This document shows, piece after piece, positions 1 to 9,502 of a stretch of DNA of 64,000 nt. The stretch lies in NCBI GenBank assembly GCA_963575745.1, contig CAUYUJ010014341.1, positions 177,501 to 241,500 on the forward strand, given 5' to 3'. The DNA is from Prorocentrum cordatum. Lineage: Eukaryota > Sar > Dinophyceae > Prorocentrales > Prorocentraceae. A program made the translations under genes and the position numbers. The notes under the pieces were generated by a model, which saw only the letters and a program-made list of their open reading frames with translations, was not told where the DNA came from and searched no databases. Numbering within the stretch: the stretch's first letter is position 1; the number at the start of each line of letters is the position of its first letter.

Positions 1-340
<340 letters not shown>

Positions 341-540
341 TCCATAATATGGTGTTGATGACGACGATGCTCATGATGATGGTGATGCTGCTGCTGCTGC
401 TGAGCATGATGACGACTCTCTTGCTGTTGACGACGACGATGATGAGGAGGAGGAGGAGGAAGACGGGAAGGTGGAGGATGACGGGTAGGGGAGGACGGCA
501 GGGTAATCACCACGGCGGCGTGCCAGGCCAGGGGCGCACC

Positions 541-974
541 ATGCGCGAAGGCCACGGGGCGAGTGAACAGCGCTCTTGGGCAGTTTTCGGCCAGACCTGC
601 TGGGCGCCAACAGTCCGCAGCCAGACCTTCTCTCGGTCCCGTGGACTCGCCCTGGGCCGTCGCCTTTTCAACGCGCATCGCCCAGGCGTGATCCTGGACT
701 GCGGCCGCCACGAAGTGGGGACCGGCAGAAAGTTGGACGACGACTGGCGGCTGGAGCTCTACGCGCTGCTCTCGCGCGCCACGCGTCGCGCGCCACGCGC
801 CACGAGGACCTCCTGCGCATGCGGGCGCCGCGCGTCGAGTTCTTCCTGGCAGGGCCGCCGGATGGCTTGCGGAAACAGCTGGAGCAGTTTGCTGCGCGCG
901 CGAAGCGGTGCAGGAGGGAGGCGACGGCCCTTGCCAGGGAGCTGGGCTTCACCGAGTTTATCCGCGAGGCTTGA
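541..974 (+). pseudogene. coding-like 3' gene fragment with a frame break
   Basis: I do not recognise the product. From about 656 to 795 one frame reads like protein (DDDWRLELYALLSRATRR). From about 797 to the TGA at 972-974 a different frame does (RVEFFLAGPPDGLRKQLEQF, then a charged helix ending GFTEFIREA). The two join across a short repetitive stretch of CGCGCCACG-like units near 780-810, where a slippage indel is likely. The ATG at 541 opens the first frame but may not be the true start, because dinoflagellate genes are often multi-exon and nothing upstream is coding. It could be the last exon of a gene with a frameshift, or a decayed copy. Confidence 0.35.
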
Positions 975-1026
975 TCTGAGGAGCGCCGTCTCTCGACGGT
1001 CTGACTAATTGTTTGGCCTCGCGCCG

Positions 1027-1450
1027 CGGACGACCCGCGCGCGTCGCTGGGACCCTCTCGGGGCGACCGGCGCGCGTCGCAGGAACTCCGCGCTGCGTCT
1101 TGCCCGGCGCCTCGCTCGCCCGTCGTCGTTCTGCCCAGCGGCAAGAACCTTGCCCGCTATCAGCCAGCCAGCGAGCTTTTTTTGCTCCGAGCAGCGGACG
1201 ACCCGCGCGCGTCGCCGGGACCCCTCCAGGGCGACCAGCGCGCGTCGCGGGGACTCCATGCTGCGTTCTGCCCAGCGCCTCGCTCGCCCGTCGTCGCTCC
1301 GCCCAGCAGCGAGAGCCTTGCCCGCTATCAGCCAGCCAGCTAGCTCTCTTTGCTCCGCGCAGCGGACGACCCGCGCGCGTCGCCAGGACCCGTCCGGGGC
1401 GACCAGCGCGCGTCGCGGGGACTCCGCGCTGCGCCGCGCCCGCAGCCTTC
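1027..1450. repeat. 168-bp tandem repeat, about 2.5 copies
   Basis: The word CGGACGACCCGCGCGCGTCG begins copies at 1027, 1195 and 1363, exactly 168 bp apart. The unit is 56 codons long, so frames stay open through all copies, and each unit contains a shorter internal repeat translating as GRPARVAGT. The constant period and open frames in several phases on both strands argue for a satellite rather than a gene. From 1451 to about 1785 I see nothing recognisable. Confidence 0.9.
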
Positions 1451-1785
1451 CATTTTTGGGTGCGCGGGCAAAGAGGGAGTAAAAGAAGCAATTTACATTC
1501 TTATACAACTACACCGTGCTTGGTCATACTCGCAGTCATGCGCGTAGAGTCGCTCGCGCGCAGATTCGTTCGCAGTCATGCGCACTCGCGCTCATATTCA
1601 CCCGCGCTCAGTCACCCTAGGTACTCAGATCAATGGTTTTCGTTCGCGTTGTGTACCGCGCCATTTATTTCGGCACGCCCCTAACGCGGTTCGTTGCCTC
1701 ATGGGGATCACCGCCGAAAAAGTAAATCACAATTGCGGTGCGCACATCTGCATATGGTTGGGTCCTTCGTCCGGCTAATTTTCTG

Positions 1786-2545
1786 CTTTGCTCCTTAGCT
1801 CATGGGGCCTATTATGCCGTTCTATGTTTTTGTTGTTTCTTCTGCTATGCTCTTTGCCTCCTGGGGTCTATTCTGCCGTGCTCCTGGTATTTTTCTGACG
1901 TGCTCCTTCGCACTTGGGGCATATTCTGCCGTGCCCCTTGTCTCTTGGATTCTATTTTGCTGTGCTCCTCGTTTTTTTCTGGTTTGCTCCTTCGCTCTTC
2001 GGGCCTCTCCTGCCGTGCTCTGTAGCTCTTGGGGTGTATTGTGGCGTGCTCCTGCTTTTTTTTTGCTGCCGTGCTCTTTCGCTCTTGAGGCCTATTCGGC
2101 CGTGCTCCTGTTCATTTTGCGCCGTGTTCCTTAGCTTTTGGTGTCTTTCCTGCTGTGCACTTGGTGTTTCTCTGCCGTGCTTTTTCGCACGTGAGGCTTA
2201 TTCCGCCCTGCTCCTTAGCTCGTGGGGCCTATTTTGCCGTGCTCCTGGTCTTTTTCTGCCGTGATCCTTCGCTCTTGGGGCCTATTCTGCCCTTTTCCTT
2301 TTTTTTTTTTTTTTTTTTTTTTGTTTTTCTGTCTGTTCCTTAGCTCTTGGGGTCTATCCTGCTGTGCTCCTGTTTTTTTTTTGCCGTGCTCCTTCGCTTT
2401 TGGGGTGTGTTCCGCCGTACTCTTTTCCTCTTGGGGTCTATTCTGCCGTGTTCCTGGTCTTTTTTTCTGCCGTGCTCCTTAGCTCTTGGGGCCTATTCTG
2501 CCGTGCTCCTAATTTTTTCCTGCCGTGCGCGCGTAGAAGCTCCGC
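1786..2545. repeat. CTCTTGGGG..TATTCTGCCGTGCTCCT minisatellite
   Basis: A diverged array of units of about 37-60 bp built from GCTCCTTAGCTCTTGGGG, CCTATTCTGCCGTGCTCC and T-rich runs, including a long T run near 2300. Open Cys/Leu/Phe-rich frames on the plus strand are products of the repeat. Confidence 0.9.
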
Positions 2546-2559
2546 CAAAACGACCACCG

Positions 2560-2695
2560 CGACGATCCGCACGGCAGAATACAGGAACACGGCAGAACAG
2601 ACAGAGCACACAGAGGCACGGCAGAACACAGAAGCACGGCACAACAGGAGCACGGCAGAACACACAGGAGCACAGCAGAACACACCCCGAACTCA
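2560..2695. repeat. inverted copies of the TCTGCCGTGCTCC array
   Basis: Units such as GGAGCACGGCAGAACACA are the reverse complement of the TCTGCCGTGCTCC core of the array ending at 2545. The two blocks therefore form a long imperfect inverted repeat with its centre near 2545-2560. Confidence 0.8.
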
Positions 2696-2699
2696 CGCC

Positions 2700-3034
2700 G
2701 ACACGCGCGCCACGGCATACCTGCGCGGCGTAACAACAACAGAGCATATTCCACATGCTTGGTGTACTAAAGCGACGCTTCCCGTTTGTGTCCGGTCAGT
2801 TTCTTTGCCGCGTCCTAATCGGGCGAATTGGCGACGCAATGCAGAGCGCGCCGCACCTTTTGGCCCTCGCCAGCTTGCCACGTAAGTGCAGCAAGCCGAC
2901 AGGACTCGTGAGCTATTTTTGTTGTCGCCCTCGTCTCACTTCTGCGTGTCCATTGCCCTTGTCTTTGTTTGTTTGTTTGTTTTCTTCCTCTCTCCCTCTA
3001 TTATATTAAGCCCCGCTATCTTAAGCAGGAGGCG
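2700..3034. other. no recognisable feature
   Basis: Mixed sequence with a short GTTT run near 2965-2985. I see no repeat family or convincing coding stretch. It may be intron upstream of the exon-like segment at 3035. Confidence 0.4.
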
Positions 3035-3193
3035 ATGATATCTTTGGCGCTTTCGCAGCTGCAACTTTCGCGAGAGACAGCTGCTGCGCAGGTGCCCAGA
3101 GTCTGTTCGAAAGACCAGGCTGCAGAGGCGGCTGCGATTCGCACATTCGTCGGACTCGCTGGCCCTCTGGCTGTTACCTTCCTGCTCTCTTGA
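3035..3193 (+). CDS. possible exon, unknown product
   Basis: A 53-codon frame from ATG 3035 to TGA 3191-3193 reads as ordinary mixed protein (SLALSQLQLSRETAAAQV, then an acidic Ala-rich stretch) and ends in a hydrophobic segment (VGLAGPLAVTFLLS). It stands out from the low-complexity surroundings, but no upstream exon is visible and the product is unknown. It could be a chance open frame. Confidence 0.25.
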   Translation: MISLALSQLQLSRETAAAQVPRVCSKDQAAEAAAIRTFVGLAGPLAVTFLLS

Positions 3194-3474
3194 AAAAAGA
3201 CAGGACTTCAAGGGGCGTCAAAACTGGCTCCAGGAGGCGCCCGAGAAGCATGCCAAGAGGCCCCAACGGATCTTTCAGAAGCACTGGCGACGGACCCTGC
3301 CTTGTGCATGCACGTGCAGCGCAGGGCGCGGCTGCCGAATAATCCGGGTGCCCCCCGCGCGAGCACGCCCACTGAGGCCGCGGGTGAAGCTCCATTTGGG
3401 GCATCTCCCGTGTGAGGCATGTGTCGAGATTCAGCATCGTTCAACCTACCCCCCACCGTGCCATGGTATCTCAG

Positions 3475-3700
3475 ACCCACCCTCTCACCCCTACTGGGGA
3501 CAGGCCCCTCGAAGCCCGAAGGAACAGGGATGCATACCGATCCAGTGGTGCAATCGGCCAGTGGGGCCAGGGCCACGCCAGTGGGATTAGGGATCGGTTC
3601 AGCGATGCTCAGGAGTATTTCTGAGCATCGTTCAACGATGCCAGTGGGATCAGGGATCGATTAAACTATGCTCAGACATAGTTTTCGCGGTTAACGATCC
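3475..3700. repeat. dispersed repeat, copy 1 (pair with 23280-23400)
   Basis: Contains CCCCTCGAAGCCCGAAGG, CCAGTGGGGCCAGGGCCACG and GGGATCGGTT..CGATGCTCA, all found again in the same order at 23280-23400. Inside this copy the segment CCAGTGGGATTAGGGATCG followed by a GATGCTCA-type word is repeated, and CATCGTTCAACGATG is a near palindrome. Confidence 0.8.
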
Positions 3701-3944
3701 CCCCGCCCATTTCGAAATGGACTGGGGGATCCCGTGCGAAGTTGCCCATTTGTGGCATAGGTGGAGCTCCTTTCTGGGTTACGACTCGCTTGATGGGTGT
3801 GCCGAGATGGGCTGGGGGACGGTGTGCGGACCTGGTCTCTGGGGCTGTGCGTGGTGCTCCCTGTGGGGCACGATCCGGGTGAGGGGTGTGCTGGAATTGG
3901 CGGCGGGGGCGCTGTGCGAAGCCTGTCTCTGGGGCCTCCTGGGA

Positions 3945-4200
3945 TCTTATTGAGGGCCTTTTTGGGGCCCTCTTGGGGGCCTCTTGGGGGCTCTTGGGGC
4001 CTCGTGGGAGCGTCTGTAGCTGTCTTGGGTCGCTCTTGCGCCGGCTGGCCCCTTCTGGGTGGCCATCTTGCGGGCCTCTCGGAGCCGATCTCTTCGGGTC
4101 TTCTTGGGCTGTCTTGGGGGCCTCTCCTGTGTCGTGTTGGGGCTCTTGGGGGCCTCTCGGACCGTCTTGGGGACATTTTGGAGGCTGCGTGGGCCGTCAC
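3945..4200. repeat. CTTGGGGGCCT array (family locus 1)
   Basis: Runs of 10-11 bp units CTTGGGGGCCT, CTTGGGCCGT and CTTGGGGCCT. The array is followed at 4200-4280 by a short linker (AACGGCCAGAACGCCCAAA) resembling the linkers at 20940, 21280, 21600 and 26225. Frames such as LGGLLGPLG (+) and RPKRPPRGP (-) are shadows of the repeat. Confidence 0.9.
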
Positions 4201-4371
4201 GGGCCCCCGAGAGTTCGTTCAAAACGGCCAGAACGCCCAAATCCTCCAAACACACCGGCAGTGAGACGATGTTTGTATCCACCCAAGGGATAACACGTGT
4301 TATCCCCCCCTGCCCCCCCCGTGACGTTAACACCCCGGCCGGGTCCGGTGCGCGATCCCTGGCAGCCTAGG

Positions 4372-4760
4372 CTGTGGTGCACGCGGGCACTGCTAGTGCC
4401 GCGGTGCACGCGGGCGTGCAGTATGGTGTACGCAAGCACTGCGGTGTACACGGGCTTGTGGCGCACGCATTTGTCGTTGCACCAGCAGCTGTGGTGTACA
4501 CAGGCATAGTGGGTATACGTAAGCATTGCATTGTTGTATAATCATCACAAGCCTTGTGGTGTTCGCAGGCGCCGTGATGTACACAATCGCTGTAGTGCCC
4601 AACGTCGCTGTAGTGCCCAACGTGCGCGTTGTGGGCTATAATGAACGCACGCATCTCTTCCTACATATTCCTCTTCCTCCCTCTTTATTTTCGTCTTCAT
4701 TATCGTCGTCTTCCTTGCGTATATAGGACGCGGGCATTGTGGTGCAAACAGGCGTTGTGT
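4372..4760. repeat. GCGGTGTACACGGGC minisatellite, part 1
   Basis: Repeating units of about 18-24 bp with the core GTGGTGTACACAGGC or GCGGTGCACGCGGGC. The same core resumes at 4925-5400. The intervening 4761-4924 is unique-looking and contains a TATCATATTGA-type AT-rich stretch. Confidence 0.85.
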
Positions 4761-4924
4761 CGCACATCGCTGTGGGCTCACAAAGTCAAACGTTCCTCGG
4801 GCCAGGAAAACCCAATAGTCACAATCAGATCACATTTCAATATCATATTGAATCTGATTCATTCGGGCCCCCAACGATTTCCTGGACTTTGGCTCCGTTT
4901 GGGCCGTCGATGTGTACTTAGACA

Positions 4925-5405
4925 AGCTTTGTGGCAAACGCAGGCGCGGAGGGGTGCTGAAACAGCAGCTGTGGTGTCAATAATCGCAGGCGTTGCGGTG
5001 CAGACGGCTGCTGTGGTGTACGCAGCCATTGCGGTGTACACAGGCGCCTCGAGATCGCAGTTCGCCCATCTATTCCCCAGGTCAAACCGGAAACCTGGGT
5101 TTTCGGACAGGGCGCCTGCGACCTCCTCGGCAGGAAGTTCACCGCTGCTTTTTGACGGGTGCACTCGCGCCCGCTGGGTGCACGAGGCGTGGTGCCCGCA
5201 GGGTCAGCGTGCGTACGCGGGCACCATGGTGCACAGGGGGTGCTGAGACAGCAGCTGTGGTGCACGCAGGCGCCGTGGTGTGCACCATCAAAGATATATA
5301 TACAAAGGCGCTGTGGTGCACACGGTTGTTATGGTGTACACAGTTGCCATACTATTCCTGTAGCAGTCTTGGTGCACAAGGGCATCGTGGTGTACAGAGT
5401 ACAGA
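4925..5405. repeat. GTGGTGTACACAGGC minisatellite, part 2
   Basis: Continuation of the family seen from 4372, with cores at 4967, 5008, 5026, 5258, 5310 and 5331. A unique-looking insert lies at 5050-5160. Confidence 0.85.
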
Positions 5406-5559
5406 GCCCATGTTTTGTGCACAAGCGCTGGGCTTGGACGACGACGACGGCAACGACTCGGGCGGCGCGCCTCGGGGGGTGCGCGCCGCGGCCTCCGTTA
5501 CCGTTACCTCCCCCCGCGCCGCCCCCCCCCAGGATAACATGTGTTGTCTCCCAGGGAAA

Positions 5560-5885
5560 AACCAATTGTCAGTTGGGCGATCTTGGGCGCTTCTTGGACC
5601 GTCTTGGTGCGGTCTTTGGGGCTTTTGGGGCCATCTTGGAGTGTCGGAATCCCGAATTCGCGAGAACGCGCAACACATCGAAACACGCACAAGGAAAGTC
5701 ACTGTTTTTTGCTCTTTGGGTCCTCTTGGGCCTCTTGGGGGTCGTTCTTAGGGTTTCTTTGGGGCCTCCTGTGCCGTCTTGAGGCCATCTTGGGCGTCTT
5801 GGAGCGCTCTTGGACTGTCTTGGAGACTCCTTGGACCCTCTGGGGCGCTTTCTGGGGCACTCGGGGCCCATCTTGGGGCTCTCTG
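5560..5885. repeat. CTTGGGG array (family locus 2)
   Basis: Units CTTGGGCCTCTTGGGGGTCG, CTTGGAGCGCT and CTTGGGGCTCT, broken by a linker at 5640-5705 (GGAATCCCGAATTCGCGAGA) comparable in position to the linkers of the other loci. 5886-6060 shows nothing else. Confidence 0.9.
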
Positions 5886-6089
5886 GCCTTTGGAAAAGTC
5901 ACGCGAGGCAGCCCATGAGCGCGCGGGAGCGCCCAGGACATTTGAGCAGTTGGGGTCCCAGTCCTTCGCATACCAGAATCCCATCGTCCTGAGTATAGAG
6001 TACAGAGGACACATGAGAGCCTCGGGGGAACTCAACTTCGCGGCGGATTATGTTTCTGATTATTGTTATGATTGTTCGCATCATTGGTA

Positions 6090-6223
6090 TTATGTTTATT
6101 CAGTTTGTTATTAATTTTGTTGTTGTTGTTTGTGGTGGTCCCTTTGTTGTTGTTGTTGCTGCTGTTTCTGTAATTGCTGTTGTTGCTGCTGTAGCTGCTG
6201 TTATGGTTGTAGTTGTTGCTGCT

Positions 6224-6280
<57 letters not shown>

Positions 6281-6292
6281 ATTGTTGTTGAA
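6090..6292. repeat. (GTT)n trinucleotide tract
   Basis: Imperfect then pure GTT repeat, giving poly-Val or poly-Leu frames on one strand and poly-Asn on the other. No gene is implied. Confidence 0.95.
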
Positions 6293-6464
6293 CTCCCATT
6301 CTTGAAGAATAATTATTGTTGGTTCCCCCCCACCGGTGCACATTGATTTTTTTCGATTGAAGTGCCACCCCCGGGGCTCGCACCTTGTTTTTTTCTCAAG
6401 GAAAGTCTTCCTGCTCAAACTGTGCCCCTGCCCCCCGGGCTACAACAACAACGGCTCCCGCCTG

Positions 6465-6900
6465 AGACTTCCTCGATTTTTACTCAGGACCCCCGCTCCC
6501 GCCTGAGACTTCCGCGCAATTTACTCAGGAAAGGCGCTCCCGTCTGAGACTTCCTCGCAATGTAATCAAGACCCCCGCTCCCGCCTGAGACTTCCGTGCA
6601 ATTTACGTGGGAACGGCGCTCCCGCGTGAGACTTCTTCGAATTTTACTCGGGACCCCCGCTCCTGCCTGACATTTCCGCGCAATTGACTCAGGAACGGCG
6701 CTCCCGCCTGAGACTTCCTCGCAATTTAGTGAGGACCCCCGCTCCCGCCTGAGACTTCCGTGCAATTTGCTCAGGAACGGCGCTCCCGCTTGAGACTTCC
6801 TCGCAACTTAGTCAGGGCCCCCGCTTCCGCCTGAGATTTCCTCACAATGTACTCAGGACTGCGCTCTCGCGTGCGACGTCCTCACAAATTATTCTGGAAT
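6465..6900. repeat. 41-bp GCTCCCGCCTGAGACTTCC minisatellite
   Basis: About ten tandem units, each with GCTCCCGCCTGAGACTTCC, then an NCGCAATTTACTCAGGA-type segment. Units alternate between ACCCCC and ACGGCG junctions, so the higher-order period is about 82 bp. The sequence from 6901 to 7244 is unique with a C/T-rich tract at 6960-7030. Confidence 0.9.
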
Positions 6901-7244
6901 TGCGTTTCGGCGCTCAGGAACCACGCACGCGCCAAGGACGCCTTCACAACGTGGTATCTTCCCTCTTCCTTCGTCCTTCCCCCTCCCCTTCCTCCCACTC
7001 TCCCTCGTTCTTCCCCTCCTCCTCTTGCAGGGCCCGCGCCAATTCCAATGGCGGGCAGAGAGATGTACGCCCCCGAAGGATTGTCCGCCCGTTCCGGTTT
7101 GCCCGTACGTCTAAGCCCGCCGGCCCCAGCAAAGAGAAATAATCCCCCCGAAAGGGGTGTGATCGAAGACGAAGAGGGCGGGTATCGAGGGTGTAGGGTA
7201 TACGTGTTGAATGACTCGTGGGCAAGTAAGAGCGTACAGCCTTA

Positions 7245-7271
7245 AAATGGTTGTTGTTGTTGTTGTTGTGG

Positions 7272-7302
<31 letters not shown>

Positions 7303-7318
7303 CGTGGTCGTGGTCGTG

Positions 7319-7356
<38 letters not shown>

Positions 7357-7370
7357 GGTTGTGGTTGTGG

Positions 7371-7405
<35 letters not shown>

Positions 7406-7500
7406 GCTGTTGTTGTTGTTGTTGTTGTGGTTGTTCTTGTTGTTGTTGTCGTCGTTGTCGTTTTTGTCATTCGTTTTGTTGTCAGTCTTACCATTGTTAT
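7245..7500. repeat. (GTT)n/(GTC)n tract
   Basis: GTT repeats with hexanucleotide GTCGTT and GTCGTG sub-blocks. Long Val and Leu frames are repeat products. Confidence 0.95.
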
Positions 7501-7589
7501 TGCTATTATTATCATTATTCCTATGGCGTCGTCGTCGTCGTCGTCGTCTCTAGGCCTCCCAGATGGGGTCGGAGTAAATGGCCTCGGAG

Positions 7590-7735
7590 GGTTGCGCCGC
7601 ATCGTCGATGCATCGGCGATGCGGCTCGACGTGGAATCCGAGGTCCCCGCGCCGATGGCGCCGATGCATCGCGGATGTCGATCACGCGTCGCCGACGCAT
7701 CGCCGCTGCATCAACGATACGCCGCCGCGGGGGGA
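7590..7735. repeat. GCATCGGCGATGC-rich dispersed repeat, copy 1
   Basis: Contains GATGCATCGGCGATGCGGC, GATGGCGCCGATGCATCG and GACGCATCGCCGCTGCAT. The same words in similar order lie at 25495-25625 and, more diverged, at 34030-34180. The core is itself palindromic. Confidence 0.75.
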
Positions 7736-7779
7736 GGCCATCGTCAGAGTGGCCCGGCCGCGCGGAGATCAGGGCAGCC

Positions 7780-7952
7780 TTTCAGTCGGGCCTGGCCCTC
7801 TTCAGGAGGAACATTCGAAAATAGTCAAACAATAGTCAGGGGACGTTTTTTTGGTAAACGAAAAACAGAGGCTTGAATATTTTGGATGTATTTTTGGAGT
7901 ATATTTGATTTTTTCGTTCAAAATCCGCCTATATGGGGACATGCCCGACCTA
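7780..7952. mobile_element. MITE, GTCGGGCCTG family, degraded copy
   Basis: The left end (GTCGGGCCTGGCCC at 7785) and the reverse complement of the right end (GTCGGGCATGTCCCC, ending 7949) match each other and the termini of the better copy at 22615-22804. The interior is AT-rich with ATAGTC and TATTTTTGGAGTATA words like that copy. Flanks AGGGCAGCC (7771-7779) and AGGGTAGCC (7953-7961) look like a 9-bp target-site duplication with one change. Confidence 0.7.
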
Positions 7953-8004
7953 AGGGTAGCCAGGCCCCCTCCTGTTTTGAACAAATCACGACGGGAGGCT
8001 TGTC

Positions 8005-8145
8005 GCCATTTCCAGTTCGGGGGGCCCTTGCCGGGCCTCGGGATCGTCAACCAGCGACTCAGGATGCACAGAATTGGCCCCGGGGAAGGGGTCCAGGCCT
8101 CTAGGGGTCGACGTTGTGAGCAATGTCGCGGAGTCGGGGGTCTGG
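8005..8145. repeat. dispersed repeat with GACTCAGGA..GGTCGACGT, copy 1
   Basis: Shares GCCGGGCCTCGGG, CGACTCAGGA, GGCCCCGGGGAAG and AGGGGTCGACGTTGTG with 26680-26815 in the same order. A shorter inverted copy of its end (ACGTCGACCTCCAGAGGTCT) lies at about 8993-9027. Confidence 0.75.
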
Positions 8146-8282
8146 GTGCGGGGAGGGGGGACGGCCTCTAAGGAGCAACCCTGCTTCTTAGAAGGCGCGG
8201 GCCTTGTCTGTAGATGCAGGGGCGGCGTCATCTGAGAGGCAAGTTCCGTCTGAGAAGCCTTCCCCCCTCCCCTTGTCAGCGC

Positions 8283-8530
8283 CGCCAAGTGTTGTTGCGG
8301 AAGGCTGAAGAGCAACAAACAGTACAAACATACATTTTCGAAGGTCTGCGCGGATTTCTTGGATCGGCTCTTGGCCCCTCCTGGCGGCGTCTCTGGCGCC
8401 GCCCCTGGAGCGCTCCGCGCGCAAGGGAGGAGGCTCCAGGAGCCGATCCAAGAAATCTGCGCAGACCTCGGAGAGTTTGGTGTTCATGCTGTTTTTCGTA
8501 GTCTTCTAGATTCATTGGGCCTTCGGGCAA
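8283..8530. mobile_element. foldback / MITE-like inverted repeat
   Basis: The segment around 8340-8372 (GGTCTGCGCGGATTTCTTGG..GATCGGCTC) returns in inverse at 8440-8472 with one or two changes. The similarity extends outward on both sides for roughly 60 more bases with gaps. A 65-bp GC-rich loop separates the arms. No coding capacity and no clear target duplication were found. Confidence 0.75.
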
Positions 8531-8544
8531 AAACGGAGGAGTAA

Positions 8545-8740
8545 TCTTGAAGGACGACGGCGACGACGACGACGACGACGGTGGCGACGACGACGACGAC
8601 GACCAGGATGACCTCGACGTCCACGACGGCGACCACGACCACGATCACGACCACGACCACGACGACCACGACGTCCACCACGAGCACGACGACCACGACC
8701 ACGACCACGACTGCAACGGCCAAGACCACGACCACGGCCA
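8545..8740. repeat. (GAC/CCACGA)n tract
   Basis: GAC triplets pass into GACCAC and CACGAC hexamers. Asp/His frames here are repeat products. Confidence 0.9.
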
Positions 8741-9054
8741 CGAAGTCCAGTCGGCTCCCCTCGGCGGCGTGCCGTGGATGCTGCAGTCAGCGCGCCTGGC
8801 GAGGACGCGCGCCTCCATCCGCGGGGCCCCCGTGGCCTTGCCCGTGCGGCCCGTCCTTTGCCCTCCTCACGGGGCGCCCGCCGCCCCACGAAGGTCCCGA
8901 CCTTGGGCTCCAGTGGCTCTGCGTCCTCACCGCCCGTCCTTCATGCACGTCTCGACTGCACTTCCCAAACCAAACCCCCGACGTCGTGGTTGTTTCACAA
9001 CGTCGACCTCCAGAGGTCTGGACCAGGCTGCGAGGGTGAGGACTGCAGCTCCCC

Positions 9055-9168
9055 GTTCCTCCTCCTCCTCCTCCTCCTCCTCCCTCTCCTCCTCCGCCTC
9101 CTCCTCCTCCTCCTCCTCGTCCTCCTCCTCGGGTCGCCTACGGCCCCGGGGGAACCCGTGCAGAGCCC
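9055..9168. repeat. (CTC)n tract with conserved 3' junction
   Basis: An imperfect CTC tract ends in CCTCGGGTCGCCTACGGCCC followed by CGGGGGAACCCGTGCAG. Nearly the same junction follows the CTC tract ending near 34340. The two loci therefore share more than the simple repeat. Confidence 0.8.
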
Positions 9169-9244
9169 AGCGCGGGCTCGCGAACGGCCCCCCGCGCCAG
9201 GGCCGGCGATCAGCGGCGGCGGTGGGGATGGCGCCCGGCCAGCC

Positions 9245-9475
9245 GGCGCTGCAGCCGAGGGCCCCTTCCGGCCCCGCTGCACCAGGTGTCCAGCGCTGGT
9301 TGGTAGACGCCCAGCCCTCCTCCCTCGGCGGCGGCTGGCCGCGCCGCTGGAGCCGAGCGGCACTGGGTTGCGCCGCCGGCGCTGCAGCCGCGGGCCCCTC
9401 CGGCCCCGCTGCGCCAGGTGCCCAGCGCTGGCTGATAGGCACCCAGCACTCCTCCCACGGCGGCGCCAGGCACCG
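9245..9475. repeat. 133-bp tandem duplication
   Basis: GGCGCTGCAGCCG begins copies at 9245 and 9378. Each copy contains CGGCCCCGCTGC, CCAGGTG, CCAGCGCTGG and a CACCCAG-type end. It lies just 3' of the minus-strand recombinase-like frame. Confidence 0.8.
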
Positions 9476-9502
9476 CGGCGGCGGCGCCAGCGGCCTCGGC
9501 GG

